A DNA stretch of 64,000 nt from Diplonema japonicum (GCA_964019335.1 OZ025716.1:62001-126000), one strand, 5' to 3'; shown: positions 40,301 through 50,192, counted from the stretch's first letter. The notes: generated by a model from the sequence alone, not told the origin. Numbers and translations: made by a program.

Positions 40301-41475
40301 GGATAACGGTTGGGGGGAGTGAGGCGGCTGGGGCTGTGGTTGGAAACCTTGGGATCATGATTGGGTTCACACTGCTGATGCGTGGGGTGCTTGAGGTCCT
40401 GAAGCGAGCGGGGACGAAGTTCTTATCCCGTGTGATGGAGGGGGCGGACACCCAAGGGCTTCTTCGCTTCCCTTCTGTTCCCTTGTTCGTGTTCACATGG
40501 CTGTACCAAGGGACGGCCTTGGGTGGGATGGTCTTGGTGATGCATCCACAAGGAGCAGGGAGTGTGGTTGGTGGCCTCGTCACTCTTGTGGCTTGTGTGG
40601 TTGCCCCAGTCTCCCTGTTCTATGTGGTGGTTCGGGATATCCCTTCGAAGGCAGTGTACATGAAAGACTCTGAAGAGCGGGGGTGGCTGTTCACACTATT
40701 CTGCGGCCCTGGGGAGTGGGTGAGTGTTGGGGGGGAGCTTCACTGGGTGAACAGGTACGCCTCTGTGACGCGCACCTTCCTCCAGGACAAGGCGTGGTTC
40801 TTCGTGATCGAGTATGGGTCGTCGTTCGCCCTTGCCGCCATCGGCACCCTGAACACCGAGACCTTCAGTGGGTGCGGACATGTGAAGATGGCGATGGCTC
40901 TTGTGTTCATGGTGACTGTGATGTTGGAGGCGGTACTGTGGCCACATGCAAGGCCACGGGACAATGTGATGGACTTCATTGCACTTGGGGCACAGGTGGC
41001 GGCACTGCTGCTGATGGCGATGGGGTACTACAGAGGGAAGGACATCGGGGAGCATGGGCTGCACAAGGGAGCGGAGCTTCTGTTCATGACTGCAGCGATA
41101 CTGCTTCTGGTGAAGGTGGCGATGGACCTTGGGACGGAGCTGTACATCCTTGTGAAGGGAAGGCGGAGGAGGCTGCAGCGGGCGGCGTGGGAGAAGACGA
41201 ATCCATTTGAGGAGGAAATGGAGCTTCCTGGCAAGATCCCCAGTCCTGCGAGCCCCACACTGTCGGAGAGCACCTTTGGAGTGTCGCTGCTTGAGAAGTC
41301 TGCATCTACGAAAATGCACAGCACCACCACAGGCACAGGCACAGGCACTACACGGTTTACAAGGTCAACAGAAACGGAGAGCCATGCGTCGCAAAACCCG
41401 AATATGCAGAGGCACCTATCGCAAGCCAGTGCAGAGTTAGCAGGGAGGCGCAGGACGCACTTCACAAAGCTATGA
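37342..41475 (+). CDS. Stalked multi-span surface protein, long-stalk member
   Basis: The product has 1377 residues, starting M-H-A-V-G-A-L-L (signal peptide). The three Cys-pair modules (about 20-370) match the 30775 gene in the first module and the 15193 gene elsewhere. The stalk (about 375-925) is the second longest in the window. It begins with about 26 nearly uninterrupted TPAPA units (about 38566-38960), then the irregular part shared with the other copies, including two G-I-P-G-x-P-P-T-L-A-P-P blocks and an extra segment near 39965-40075. The membrane domain (about 930-1290) is close to that of copy 3, with tail R-R-R-T-H-F-T-K-L. It is thus a third combination of modules. Stalk length would set how far the N-terminal modules stand from the membrane. 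Confidence 0.93.
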   Translation: MHAVGALLVALLFPLHAWAATITLRVTTGSDWLAGSSYTFTPTVHSSSASCTATSISDPDGDDVNTVTASCSFAAADISQVRIPNMGSNAWQVAKMELQINGAWMLLWAVNLSPPAFETWIDDDGGSPEHATGIWEMLPLRMHFTTQSITNAGSGATFTPSFISTSSATCAGTSIAAPAQGASYWSVAGCWALSTLARVEITAPSSDSWEVQKASIDRGGGTLEQWVATNQAPPSLTPIIDDDDLTEYKKAVLQAPNIKVRIVTAATPASADSLHTYSPKFISKTSVVCDGSRVVAPGLGSSILSLGVCSFPPEDLERVEISQQGNDGWDISELYVEVASVEQQWWAINESPPTRGTVVDGDGATRHLKAIYAIFITPAPATPAPETPAPPTAQPTLSPPTTAPSTPAPATPAPATPAPATPAPATPAPATPAPATPAPATPAPATPAPATPAPATPAPATPAPATPAPATPAPATPAPATPAPATPAPATPAPATPAPATPAPATPAPATPAPATPAPATPAPATPAPATPAPATPAPATTAPATASPATPAPATPAPATSAPATPAPATPVPLTSAPVTPSPDTPAPATPAPATSAPATPSPTTPAPATPSPATPAPVTPAPATPAPSTTVPATPSPATPAPATSAPATGIPGVPPTLAPPTATPTNPPDTQAPATSAPSTPAPATPAPSTPAPATSAPSTPAPATSVPATGIPGIPPTLAPPTATPTNPPDTQAPATSAPSTPAPATSAPSTLVPVTPSPATPVPVTPVPSTPSPATLAPATAVPSTPAPVTAAPHTPSPPTSAPATPAPATLSPATFVPDTMSPPTASPATLPTFVPTTSVPTSPPATTTPETFSPATQPPATGSPPTVPPATTSPLATSAPSTLAPTTGSPAGISATGTPGTPAPSMLTPTTDIPATDTRATPAPEVGIEDTISSVGTVATGAAALGGAGGAGAATRLVLVSGACTGNGADRRFPFPLHPTGITVGGSEAAGAVVGNLGIMIGFTLLMRGVLEVLKRAGTKFLSRVMEGADTQGLLRFPSVPLFVFTWLYQGTALGGMVLVMHPQGAGSVVGGLVTLVACVVAPVSLFYVVVRDIPSKAVYMKDSEERGWLFTLFCGPGEWVSVGGELHWVNRYASVTRTFLQDKAWFFVIEYGSSFALAAIGTLNTETFSGCGHVKMAMALVFMVTVMLEAVLWPHARPRDNVMDFIALGAQVAALLLMAMGYYRGKDIGEHGLHKGAELLFMTAAILLLVKVAMDLGTELYILVKGRRRRLQRAAWEKTNPFEEEMELPGKIPSPASPTLSESTFGVSLLEKSASTKMHSTTTGTGTGTTRFTRSTETESHASQNPNMQRHLSQASAELAGRRRTHFTKL

Positions 41476-41715
41476 AGTGGGGCAGTGTTATCTCAAAAAA
41501 GAAAACCTGAAGTTACGTACTTCGGGTGTAATGGTGGCATTGTGCATTGGGCTTCTTCCCCCCACCCCCTTTTTTTTTGAAAATAAAGAAAAGGAAATGA
41601 ATAAAAAAAGGGATGATCTCATCATTTTCTCCTCGCTTTGTCTGCATGTTGCAGATTAAAAAAAAAAAAACAAAAAAAAAACAAGAAAAGGAAAAGAAAA
41701 ACAAGAATAATTTAA
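41476..41715. other. Short spacer
   Basis: AT-rich, with A-rich runs around 41658-41700. No gene is seen. Confidence 0.7.
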
Positions 41716-43484
41716 TTAACCCATAACACTCCGGGGCCTATCTACATAGGGGTCCCTTTTTTGCTCCTTTTCATAATTTGAGGGGAAAAATGGCAGCATT
41801 TAACCCCCGTTTGCAGGTAAAACGGGTTTTTTGGACCAGGAAAATTAAAAAAGAAGTTCAAAAATTAATAAAAATACAAAGGGGATGAAGAGTTGAATTG
41901 CCGTAGGGTGCTCAAAAACGACCATGTCAAAATGGGTTGTGCACGGGGGGTGTAGATTGAGCATCTTGGGGCAAAAAAGGCAGCTCAGGACCCCTCAGAT
42001 GTCTCAGACCGAGAGAAGTGCCTATTTGCGGGTGGAATATCGGCCTCGAAATCGTCAAGAGGCCTTTTTGGGGTGATGGAGTGGTACGAAAAAAACACTT
42101 ATTTGGACAGAGGTGTTGGTTACGGGTGTAGCATTTGTAGATTGTGCGTTTTGTGCATCCTTTCAACCTGCAGACCCTGGAGGTGCCCCCTTTGAGTGGC
42201 TGGTGGTCACGTTTGGTGTAATCTGGGGTGTCGGGGGTGTGTGAACCACTAGTTGGGTGCCGGGAGTGGTATTTTTGCAACGCTGGACCCATCAATTAGA
42301 CTCTCTCGAAAGCTCTTTAAAAGCAGCCAGGGTTTTGTATCTCTTTGGCATCCCTGAACCATATTTTATTTAAGTGCATGGCAGTTAACTATTGTCACTT
42401 CTAGGGCCCACCAAAAGAGTCCGCAACACCCCAACGAAATGCAAGCCCCTCACAGTTTTTTCACAGGGCTTCGGCCAGACCCACAGTTGAAAAGTAGTTA
42501 TTGCAAACTACTGTGTTGTCATTCCCCCGGAAAGGCTCCGTTAACCCCAGCACCATTCCACAACACTGAAATCTTCAAGTGCGTGCCCCTCGATTTTGGT
42601 GGCGTGGAATGTGAAAACGCGAAAGATAACCCGTGCTCGCTTAGGCAGTAGATTTTTATGCCATATCTTTTACGCTTGAGAGGACAGTAGACCTGAAGCC
42701 CCCCAATTGCCCTGTGACGGTACGAGTGTCTCGTCAATGCTTAAATATTTTCCTGGCACTGCCGTTTTTGCCCACTTGCCACCAATTCCGCCCAGAAACT
42801 TCGTATCTTCCACAACACATCACCGTTTGACTCTTATGTGTGAGTGAAGTGGAGGCTACTTTTGATTTCCTGGTAGCGTCTCCTGGCATCGTGTTATTGA
42901 AAAGGGGGATTTTCATGGGTCCTGTGGACCAATACGACTGCTGATTCTGGGCACGCCGTAAACCCATCGCAATGCTCAATCTGAAAAAGCGATGGAGTCC
43001 TGGGTCGAAATCTTATCAATCCCAGCGTCCTTATGCTTGTTTGTCTCTTCTTGGATGACGTCTGTGAACTTCTTATCAAAAAACCGAAGGAATAATCATT
43101 TTGTGTCGTCAGGTTTCTGCGTACCACGGGACAGCTTTTTTTCCCCCCACCAGCCTATTTTATGGTCTCTTTGGGTACCAACTCCCTTACCCATGAAGGT
43201 TGGACCTCGTCCATAGCTGTTTTGGCTTTACCTTTGCGTTTTTTGGACACAGTCTGCACACCCGTTATTTTGCGTTTTTAAGCCTATCTACTCGGATTTG
43301 GGACCCACTTGGTGGGTGGATTACAAGGTAAAGTGATGCAGCGCAGCATGAAATGCAGTTGAAAATAACTCCTCACTATAGTCGTTCTTGGAGATCCAGG
43401 GGTCGTGGGGACGAAAAAGTACTCTGAGAAAAAAACGATTTTTCAAAACGACAAATATTTGCGCCTTGGAGTGTTATGGGTTAA
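41716..43484 (-). mobile_element. piggyBac-like DNA transposon (decayed), TTAA-flanked
   Basis: The 13-bp terminal repeats CCCATAACACTCC (41720-41732) and GGAGTGTTATGGG (43468-43480) are perfect inverted copies. Each is bordered by TTAA (41716-41719 and 43481-43484), the hallmark target duplication of piggyBac. Starting the repeat with CCC also fits the family. The element proper is 1761 bp. The transposase lies on the minus strand and is broken (separate entry). Confidence 0.9.
41927..42979 (-). pseudogene. piggyBac-type transposase, multiply frameshifted
   Basis: The minus strand reads, 5' to 3': Y-W-S-T-G-P-M-K-I-P-L-F (about 42900), matching the conserved YWS region; D-E-T-L-V-P-S-Q-G (about 42730), the neighbourhood of the first catalytic Asp; after a frame change Y-C-P-L-K-R-K-R-Y-G-I-K-I-Y-C-L (about 42680-42640), diagnostic for the family; and a C-terminal Cys-rich motif C-x4-C-x7-C-x7-C-x3-C (about 42170-42090) typical of piggyBac ends. 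At least three frames are needed, so no active protein is made. More remnants probably extend to about 43130. The other two catalytic Asp residues could not be placed with confidence. Confidence 0.82.
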
Positions 43485-43583
43485 TAAAAAAAAAAAAAAA
43501 GAATATATCGGTGTGCATGGGGGGTGGTTTGCTCACTGAAGAAAAGAAATAGGAAAAGCGAAAATCCCAATCTACCCAGTACC

Positions 43584-43616
<33 letters not shown>

Positions 43617-44619
43617 CCCCCAATATTTTAGTATTGTGTTTTGTGTATCGTATAGCTAAAACAGTTCTTTCCCATTTTAAAAGAAAGAAAAAAAAAAGAG
43701 AAAAAAAAAAAGAAGGGGGAACAAAAAAAAAGAAAAAGAAATACCGTATTTGGACTTGGAGCGTAACCGATTCTTAAAACCTTTTTTTTCCAAAACAGAA
43801 GAATAGTTCTTGGGAGTTCTTTTCCCGTTTCATATTAAAGTCCAAGCACGTTTTTTGTTCCTCTTTTTTTTTTTTTTTTTTTAGTAAAAATTTTTTTTTT
43901 ATAAACTGGCAAAAGAACAAACCAAAAACTCCCTCGAGGGTCAGTGCTTAAATCGAACGCAAAGGCAAGGAAAATACCTTTAAAGCTCCCCCCCTTTCCC
44001 TCTCTCTAGAGTACCGTAGGCCATTGTCGCCTCTCACTTTTTGTTTTCTTTTTTACCCCCCCCCCCCCGTAACTCAGCATTGCCCCTAACGGTGAAAAAG
44101 CGATAGTACTTTTTTTTTTTTTTTTTTTTTTCCCGCCACACCTTTTGTGCACCCTTTCTTACGTTATGCAGTGTAGAGTTGTTACGGGGGCGATCTTCTT
44201 TTTTTCTAAAAACACCCCGCCACTCCCTTTAATTTAATTTGTTGACAACCAATAGGCACAACAGCCGGCCTACACAGACAGCCTGTTTCAGGTATCTGAC
44301 GAGATATTGCCGGGGGAGGAGGTGCCTGGGAGGTTGTCATCTTATGTTTCTTTTTTTTTTAACACCAAATAATGTGCTCCGCTTGTCATGTACACATTTT
44401 TTGCAGAGGGGGGGGACGAACCCCGCCTTTTTTGTTGTCACAGGTGCGCCACCAACACTGGCCTCCTTTATTTTATATATATATATTTTTTTGTATTTTG
44501 TTTCGTGTGCGCAATCAAAACGATAAAAAAAAAAAAAGAAAAAAAAAACTTTTCAGTGTAAACAATTTGCTAAGTACTTCGGCTCTATTTTTTTCTTCTT
44601 TTTTCTTACGCTACATTTT

Positions 44620-44683
44620 CATTACTTCACGGCGATGCTTTGCTTTTCCGTGTGGAGTAATAGGTTTGCGGTGAGTAATATAA
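44620..44683. repeat. ATTACTTCACGG palindromic repeat, dispersed copy
   Basis: ATTACTTCACGG (44621-44632) is imperfectly complementary to CCGTGTGGAGTAAT (about 44648-44661). Its right flank (TAATAGG, GCGGTGAGTAATA) parallels that of the 6294-6361 copy. Confidence 0.5.
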
Positions 44684-44939
44684 CGGATTGCTCCTTTTTT
44701 TTTTTTTTTCATTTCCCAATATTTTAACATCTTTAACGATTCAATAGAGCAATGATTTTAGCGGCCTTTTTAGTTGTGTAGTACAAGACGAGGGTGTCAA
44801 AATCTGATTTTTAGGCATTTTTCTTTTTTTTTTTGAACGAAAAAGAAGAAAAAATAAAAAAATAAAATAAAATATAAATACCGCAAAACGAATAATTTCG
44901 GATGGAAACCCCCCCCCCCCCCCCCCCCCCCCCCCCGGA

Positions 44940-45227
44940 TAGAAAGTTGGACCTGTTGCTGCCCCAGCACAACAAATATGCACCTATGCAGAAGGGCTGC
45001 TGCGCGCCAATCCAGCTCTAAAGACAGACCTGGTAGACTGTGTGGACACTGAAAAACTTTGCAAGAAAAGCCCAGAGGGCACGCTGTTCACCATGGAATT
45101 CAGGTCCATATTCGACACCCATAAAGTAAGGCCGGAATTGGGCTGGAACCTGGCTGTTTCCTTGGCTGGGAATAAGTTGCATATCCGCAAAAAGGCAAAA
45201 ACGGAACCTGCAACCGGCCCCCCCTGA
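44940..45227 (+). pseudogene. Short + strand coding relic, unknown
   Basis: A single open frame of about 90 codons runs from the end of the C28 tract to TGA 45225-45227. It reads ...T-Y-A-E-G-L-L-R-A-N-P-A-L-K-T-D..., then K-S-P-E-G-T-L-F-T-M-E-F-R-S-I-F-D-T-H-K and a basic K-K-A-K-T-E-P end. Composition and residue usage are protein-like, but there is no upstream start or recognisable domain. It may be the 3' end of a truncated gene joined to unrelated DNA at the C tract. Confidence 0.35.
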
Positions 45228-45534
45228 CGACCTTACAAAAAGAAGAGTTTTTTCGTTTTACAGTAAAAATAAAAAATAAAAAATAAAATAAAAAATATAA
45301 ATTTAAATACCGGATTTGTACTTATATTGTTATGTGAAAAAGTCCCAAATTGGGCAAAAAAAATTCGAAAAAGGTACATAATATTTACAGAACACCATTA
45401 ACAAAACAGAACATAAAAATTACAAAAATAAAAAAAAATCCCAGAAAATATCCCTAAAAATAAAAAATCCCAAGACAAAAACAAAATACCCCCCAGCCGG
45501 GGAGGGGGGGGGTGGTATTACCGCAATTCTAGTT

Positions 45535-45915
45535 CACTATTGCCCAGTCCTGCACGTAAAGCACCACATAGTCGCAGGACGGGCAGACCCTCCCGCGGGT
45601 GCTCATGTCATGCTCACCAGAGCGTTCCGTGCACTACCACACTGGTCTCCTTTCTAACCTGCTTGAGGGTTGCGCTGCAGTTGGGGCAGGGCACCCTCGT
45701 CACGTTGTTCGTTCGCTGGCTTGGGGTCACTTGGCTTGGTGCCACTGCTTGCTTGGGGCTGAGGCTTCTTGGTCAGGCATTTCTTCTTCTTCTGCTTCTT
45801 CGTCAGAAGAAGGCGCATCAGAAATGGCCTCTATGTCGAGGTGCCTGCTGAACATCTCAGTGATCTCAATGTCCGGGTCTTCGGGTGCTGGTTCCGGGTA
45901 ATTTATACAGCACAC
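45535..45915 (-). pseudogene. Minus-strand relic with acidic region and zinc-ribbon-like CxxC pairs
   Basis: On the minus strand, 45915-45727 encodes an acidic segment (S-D-E-E-A-E-E-E-E-M-P) ending in a stop. In a second frame comes V-P-C-P-N-C-S-A-T-L-K, and in a third R-V-C-P-S-C-D-Y-V-V-L-Y. The two C-P-x-C pairs spaced about 45 residues apart suggest a zinc ribbon once read in one frame. The protein is not identified. It could be a transposase accessory domain or a dead host gene. Confidence 0.4.
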
Positions 45916-46006
45916 TAAATCCCCAGACCATTATTAAAACTGAACAATATAAATACAAATCCGGTAAAATAAATAAAAACGTGTTTTTCCTCGTTGGTTT
46001 CTCTTA

Positions 46007-46046
<40 letters not shown>

Positions 46047-46717
46047 CGAAAGTGTGGTGGTGTGTTTCTTCCCCCCCCCCCCCCCCCTTTCCCCCTTCTC
46101 TCTTTTCTTTTTTTTTTCTTTGGTATTTAACAAGTACTGTTCAGTTCTTGTAAGAGCAAGAAAAAGAAAAAAAGAAAAAAAAGTAGTAGGTAGCACGCGG
46201 TATTTATCCCAGGGTTTATACTGTGTGCACAAAACAAAAAAGAATGCGAAAAAAAACTGCTTTTTTAGGTACTGCCCACTTTTTCTAACTAAAAGAATAA
46301 TAAGAACCCTAAAGTGGTGCTCCTTTCTACCCCTCCCCTTTAACTTTCCGTGTGAGAAATAGAATCCAATTAAGAAAAAAAGGGGGTGGGGGTGGTGGGG
46401 AATCATATTACCGATTTTAAAGTAGAACGAAACCCCTTTTCTCCTCACATTGTCACAAAAAAAAAAGCCCTTTTTTTTTTCTTCTTCTCTTTTCTTCTTT
46501 TTCTTTCTCTCTTCAAGTACCCTGAGGAAGAGCACTAGCGGTGAAAGCGACACTACCGCAAGTGGGCACAGGCCAACGCGCCCGCAAAGAAAAAAAAAAA
46601 AAAAAAAAATATGGACAATGAGGCAACCTATTCAAAAAATAAAATAAAACATAAGGAAATCAGCACAAGCGTTTTCTTTTCTTTTTCCTTTTTTTTGGGG
46701 GGGGGTAAAATCCTAAC

Positions 46718-47176
46718 TTGACCCCTAAGTTTTCTCCACTTTGTCCCGGGGCATCCTTGCAACCCAATCAGCAATGCCGTTTTTGTCTTTTTGTTGGTTT
46801 TTAACCCGGGAAGGAGTAATTCAAGTGTCGGATCCCAAGTTAGTCAGCTTCGGCTATCTTCCTTGGACCTTCACCCGCCAGAGGTAAAATTCTTAGAAGA
46901 ATGTCTTCATTAATCAAGAACGAGAGTGTTGTGGGGATCGAAGATGATCAGATACCGTCGTAGCCACTGTAAACGATGCCGTCTCAGGATCGAGAGATGT
47001 TCTTAGAATGTGGGGATTGAAGATGATCAGATACCGGGGTCGTACGTACTCCCACGCCAGAGGTGAAATTCTTAGATCGTGGGAAGCATTCGAAATGTGG
47101 AGGTGAATAAATGTTTTTTGAGTATTTATGAAACTTAGGGGGTCGAATTTAAGCATTTAAAAAACTTAGGGGTCAA
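46718..47176. mobile_element. 459-bp element with 16-bp inverted termini carrying 18S rRNA-like sequence
   Basis: TTGACCCCTAAGTTTT (46718-46733) is the exact reverse complement of 47161-47176. A second, imperfect copy of the right end lies at about 47130-47147. Between them is small-subunit-rRNA-like sequence (next entry). No coding capacity and no clear target duplication were seen. MITE-like packaging of an rRNA fragment is the simplest reading. Confidence 0.55.
46874..47105 (+). pseudogene. Scrambled 18S rRNA fragments
   Basis: Several universally conserved 18S blocks are visible: CCAGAGGTGAAATTCTTAGA (twice: 46878-46896 with one change, and 47057-47076), TTAATCAAGAACGAGAGT (about 46910-46927), GGGGATCGAAGATGATCAGA (twice: from 46933 and, with one change, from 47012), ACCGTCGTAG and TAAACGATGCCG. 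In real 18S these occur once, in one order. Here the first set is in order with a ~40-base deletion and the second set is in reverse order. It cannot be part of a normal rRNA gene. Confidence 0.8.
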
Positions 47177-47181
47177 AGTAT

Positions 47182-47219
<38 letters not shown>

Positions 47220-47322
47220 AGGACTTGGGCTACTACGCAGAGACTTAGAAAACCGAATCGGAAACTTTTCTTCCCTCTTTAAAGATGGACCTTTGAACAT
47301 TTGAGCATGTCTCTCTCTCTCT

Positions 47323-47362
<40 letters not shown>

Positions 47363-47579
47363 GTGGCGCGCAGACTGACCATATAATTTTCTTTTTTTTT
47401 TCTCCCTTTTTATTATTTACTTCGTCAGTTTCTTCCCCCCCTTTTTTTTTATTTTTGTTGTTGTTTTGTTTTTCTTATCATTTTTTCTGCACCCCCCCCC
47501 CGTCCTCAGTCACCTTCAGATGGGGGGGGAAGGGGGGATAGACGGCCTTCCTTCAATTCAATAATATTCAAAACTCCAC
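47177..47579. other. Spacer and 5' leader of the 47580 gene
   Basis: It holds two long T runs (about 47185-47218 and 47328-47360, the latter after a CT microsatellite) and pyrimidine-rich sequence. CCCCGTCCTCAG (about 47502-47512) and CACCTTCAG (47520) are plausible splice acceptors some 60-70 bases before the ATG. Confidence 0.5.
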
Positions 47580-50192
47580 ATGAATCTCAAACTGCTAGTT
47601 GCAGCCTGCACAATTCTGTCCGGGGACTCGGCAACTGTAGAGGTGCTCTTCCGGTCCACAAACTTTCTGGCAGCCCGCGCAACTTATGAACCCGTGTTTC
47701 ATTCCAAAGGTGGCGCCTTGTGTGCAGGGTCCCCCATCACAAAACCTCGGAGTGGGGACCACCGGAGTACTGCAACATGCAGCTTCCCGGAAAAAGAACT
47801 CGCAAGGGTGGAATTAGAGAACCCGAAGAAGTGGGCGATCGAATCTGTATCCGTAGCAGGCGAACTATGGGTCACCGACGACTTCCGACCCGCCTTTTCT
47901 GCGGAAACAGGGAATACTAAGGTTGTCTACCTAAGGCCCACCATCAGGGCACGTGCGGTGACGGGGACACGGAAGGACTCCGATTCCCCTCACGACTATT
48001 ACCCTGTTTTCGTATCAGTCTTCGGTGTCATCTGTGAGTCCACTGCTGTTGACAGTCCTAAACGCGGCGACGACTTGAGCATGCTAGGCGTGTGTCCCTT
48101 TACAGTGGGCGACCTGGAGCGTATCGAGATCGCAGAGCAGGGCACGGACGCATGGTTTGTGGAGAGCGTTTATGTTATCATGGCAGATGGTTCGGAGCTG
48201 CAGTGGTGGGCTGTTAACTTGTCGCCACCAGAACGCGGCACTTGGATAGAAGATGGTGGGGACCCTGAGGATCTCATGGGCATCTTCGAGTCGCTCGCCA
48301 CACCCGAGCCTACACCTTTACCTACACCCGAGCCTACTCCTTTACCTACACCAGGACCCACGGCAGTGCCGTCGGCAATCAGCACGCAAGCACCGCCTAC
48401 AGCATCACCAACAAATCCGCCTGACACGCCGGAGCCCTTGTCCCCAGCCCCTCAGACGGACGCACCGACTGCCCTTCCTGCTACGCTGGCCCCCAAGACA
48501 CAGACTCCCGCGCCACGGACCCCTGTGCCACGGACCCCTGTGCCTCAAACATTGTCGCCTGACACTGCCCTGCCTACCACTGTGGCACCACCAACAGCGG
48601 CCCCTAGTACACAAGCCCCTGCGACAAGAGCGCCTGCAACATTCACTCCAAGGACACTTGTGCCGCCAACAGCCTCTCCCCCTACCGCCTTCCCGTCCAC
48701 ATCAGCACCTCCAACATCAGCACCCCCAACGCCCAACCCTGAGACGTTTGCACCTCTCACAAGCTCCCCGCCAACAGGAGCTCCAGACACCACACCTCCC
48801 GCGACACGGGCACCAGCAACAGGTGCCCCTGCAACAGGGATGCCAGCCACGCAGGCACCCGAGACACCAGCACCCGAACGCGTATTCGCAAAAGAGGAAA
48901 CGATCTCATCTGTGGGGACTGTTGCGACTGGGGCGGCGGCCCTCGGGGCGGCAGGTGGGGCAGGGGCGGCGACACGGCTCGTCCTCGTCTCCGGGGCCTG
49001 CACTGGGAACGGGGCCGACCGTCGCTTCCCCTTCCCCTTGCACCCCACAGGGATAAAGGTTGGGGGGAGTGAGGCTGCTGGGGCTGTGGTTGGAAACCTT
49101 GGGATCATGGTTGGGTTCACACTGCTGATGCGTGGGGTGCTCGAGGTCCTGAAACGGGCACGAACGAAGTTCTTATCCCGTGTGATGGAGGGGGCGGACA
49201 CCCAAGGGCTTCTTCGCTTCCCTTCTGTTCCCTTGTTCGTGTTCACATGGCTGTACCAAGGGACGGCCTTGGGTGGGATGGTCTTGGTGATGTACCCACA
49301 AGGAGTGGGGAGTGTGGTTGGTGGCCTCGTCACTCTTGTGGCTTGTGTGGTTGTTCCTGTGTCCCTGTTCCGTGTGGTGGTTCGGGATATCCCTTCGAAG
49401 GCAGTGTACATGAAAGACTCTGAAGAGCAGAGGAGGCTGTTCACACTATTCTGCGGCCCTGGGGAGTGGGTGAGTGTTGGGGAGGATATCCACTGGGTGA
49501 ACAGGTACGCCTCTGTGACGCGCACCTTCCTCCAGGACAAGGCGTGGTTCTTCGTGATCGAGTACGGGTCGTCGTTCGCCCTTGCCGCCATCGGCACCCT
49601 GAACACCGAGACCTTCAGTGGGTGCGGACATGTGAAGATGGCGATGGCTCTTGTGTTCATGGTGACTGTGATGTTGGAGGCGGTACTGTGGCCACACGCA
49701 AGGCCACGGGACAATGTGACAGATTTCATTGCACTTGGGGCACAGGTGGCGGCACTGCTGCTGATGGCGGTGGCGTTTTACAAAGAATATGACATCGGTG
49801 ACCACTGGCAGCACGGGCTCGCGGAACAGTTATTTATAGTGTCAGGAGGGGTCTTGCTGGTGAAGGCAGCGATGGACCTTGGGACGGAGCTCGCCATCCT
49901 TGTGAAGGGAAGGCGGAGGAGGCTGCAGAACGCAGCGTGGGAGAAGGCAAAACGAGTGAACGAGGAACTATATAAGGAACAGAGAACAGCCGGAACTGGC
50001 AGTCTCTCTGACTCTTTCTTGAGCCTCTCCCCGGGACTGGAGTTGTCTTTTCTGCAAACATGCCCGAGCAGTACCAAACCAACCATTAGGAGCTCAGAGG
50101 CACCTCTAGTCCTCGGTCCCCGCTCAGGCAAGCACACTAACACTGCGAGGTCGGAGATGTTAGACAGAAAGAAAGATTATTTCAAAATCTGA
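47580..50192 (+). CDS. Mosaic surface protein: diverged N-half, conserved membrane half
   Basis: The product has 870 residues from ATG 47580. The signal peptide (M-N-L-K-L-L-V-A-A-C-T-I-L) differs from the family's. Two Cys-pair modules (about 20-115 and 120-235) follow the same pattern (C-A-G-S...C-S-F-P...R-V-E-L, then W-W-A-V-N-L-S-P-P) but are only distantly similar in sequence. The stalk is short (about 240-440) and irregular: P-E-P-T-P-L-P units first, then mixed T-x-P repeats. From about 48896 (E-E-T-I-S-S-V-G) the membrane domain is almost identical at DNA level to the other members until about 49770, after which the last spans and the tail diverge (ends D-Y-F-K-I). This is the converse of the 30775 gene and shows that the membrane cassette is exchanged separately. 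Confidence 0.92.
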   Translation: MNLKLLVAACTILSGDSATVEVLFRSTNFLAARATYEPVFHSKGGALCAGSPITKPRSGDHRSTATCSFPEKELARVELENPKKWAIESVSVAGELWVTDDFRPAFSAETGNTKVVYLRPTIRARAVTGTRKDSDSPHDYYPVFVSVFGVICESTAVDSPKRGDDLSMLGVCPFTVGDLERIEIAEQGTDAWFVESVYVIMADGSELQWWAVNLSPPERGTWIEDGGDPEDLMGIFESLATPEPTPLPTPEPTPLPTPGPTAVPSAISTQAPPTASPTNPPDTPEPLSPAPQTDAPTALPATLAPKTQTPAPRTPVPRTPVPQTLSPDTALPTTVAPPTAAPSTQAPATRAPATFTPRTLVPPTASPPTAFPSTSAPPTSAPPTPNPETFAPLTSSPPTGAPDTTPPATRAPATGAPATGMPATQAPETPAPERVFAKEETISSVGTVATGAAALGAAGGAGAATRLVLVSGACTGNGADRRFPFPLHPTGIKVGGSEAAGAVVGNLGIMVGFTLLMRGVLEVLKRARTKFLSRVMEGADTQGLLRFPSVPLFVFTWLYQGTALGGMVLVMYPQGVGSVVGGLVTLVACVVVPVSLFRVVVRDIPSKAVYMKDSEEQRRLFTLFCGPGEWVSVGEDIHWVNRYASVTRTFLQDKAWFFVIEYGSSFALAAIGTLNTETFSGCGHVKMAMALVFMVTVMLEAVLWPHARPRDNVTDFIALGAQVAALLLMAVAFYKEYDIGDHWQHGLAEQLFIVSGGVLLVKAAMDLGTELAILVKGRRRRLQNAAWEKAKRVNEELYKEQRTAGTGSLSDSFLSLSPGLELSFLQTCPSSTKPTIRSSEAPLVLGPRSGKHTNTARSEMLDRKKDYFKI

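Larger units (their letters stand above)
43485..46717. other. Long spacer with relics and homopolymers
   Basis: The spacer is dominated by T, A and C runs, including a C28 tract at 44909-44936 and a T run near 43586-43616. It contains one dispersed palindrome (44620-44683) and two coding relics (44940-45227 and 45535-45915). A short phrase, CACCAACACTGGCCTCCTTT near 44450, resembles one at about 29421. Confidence 0.7.
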
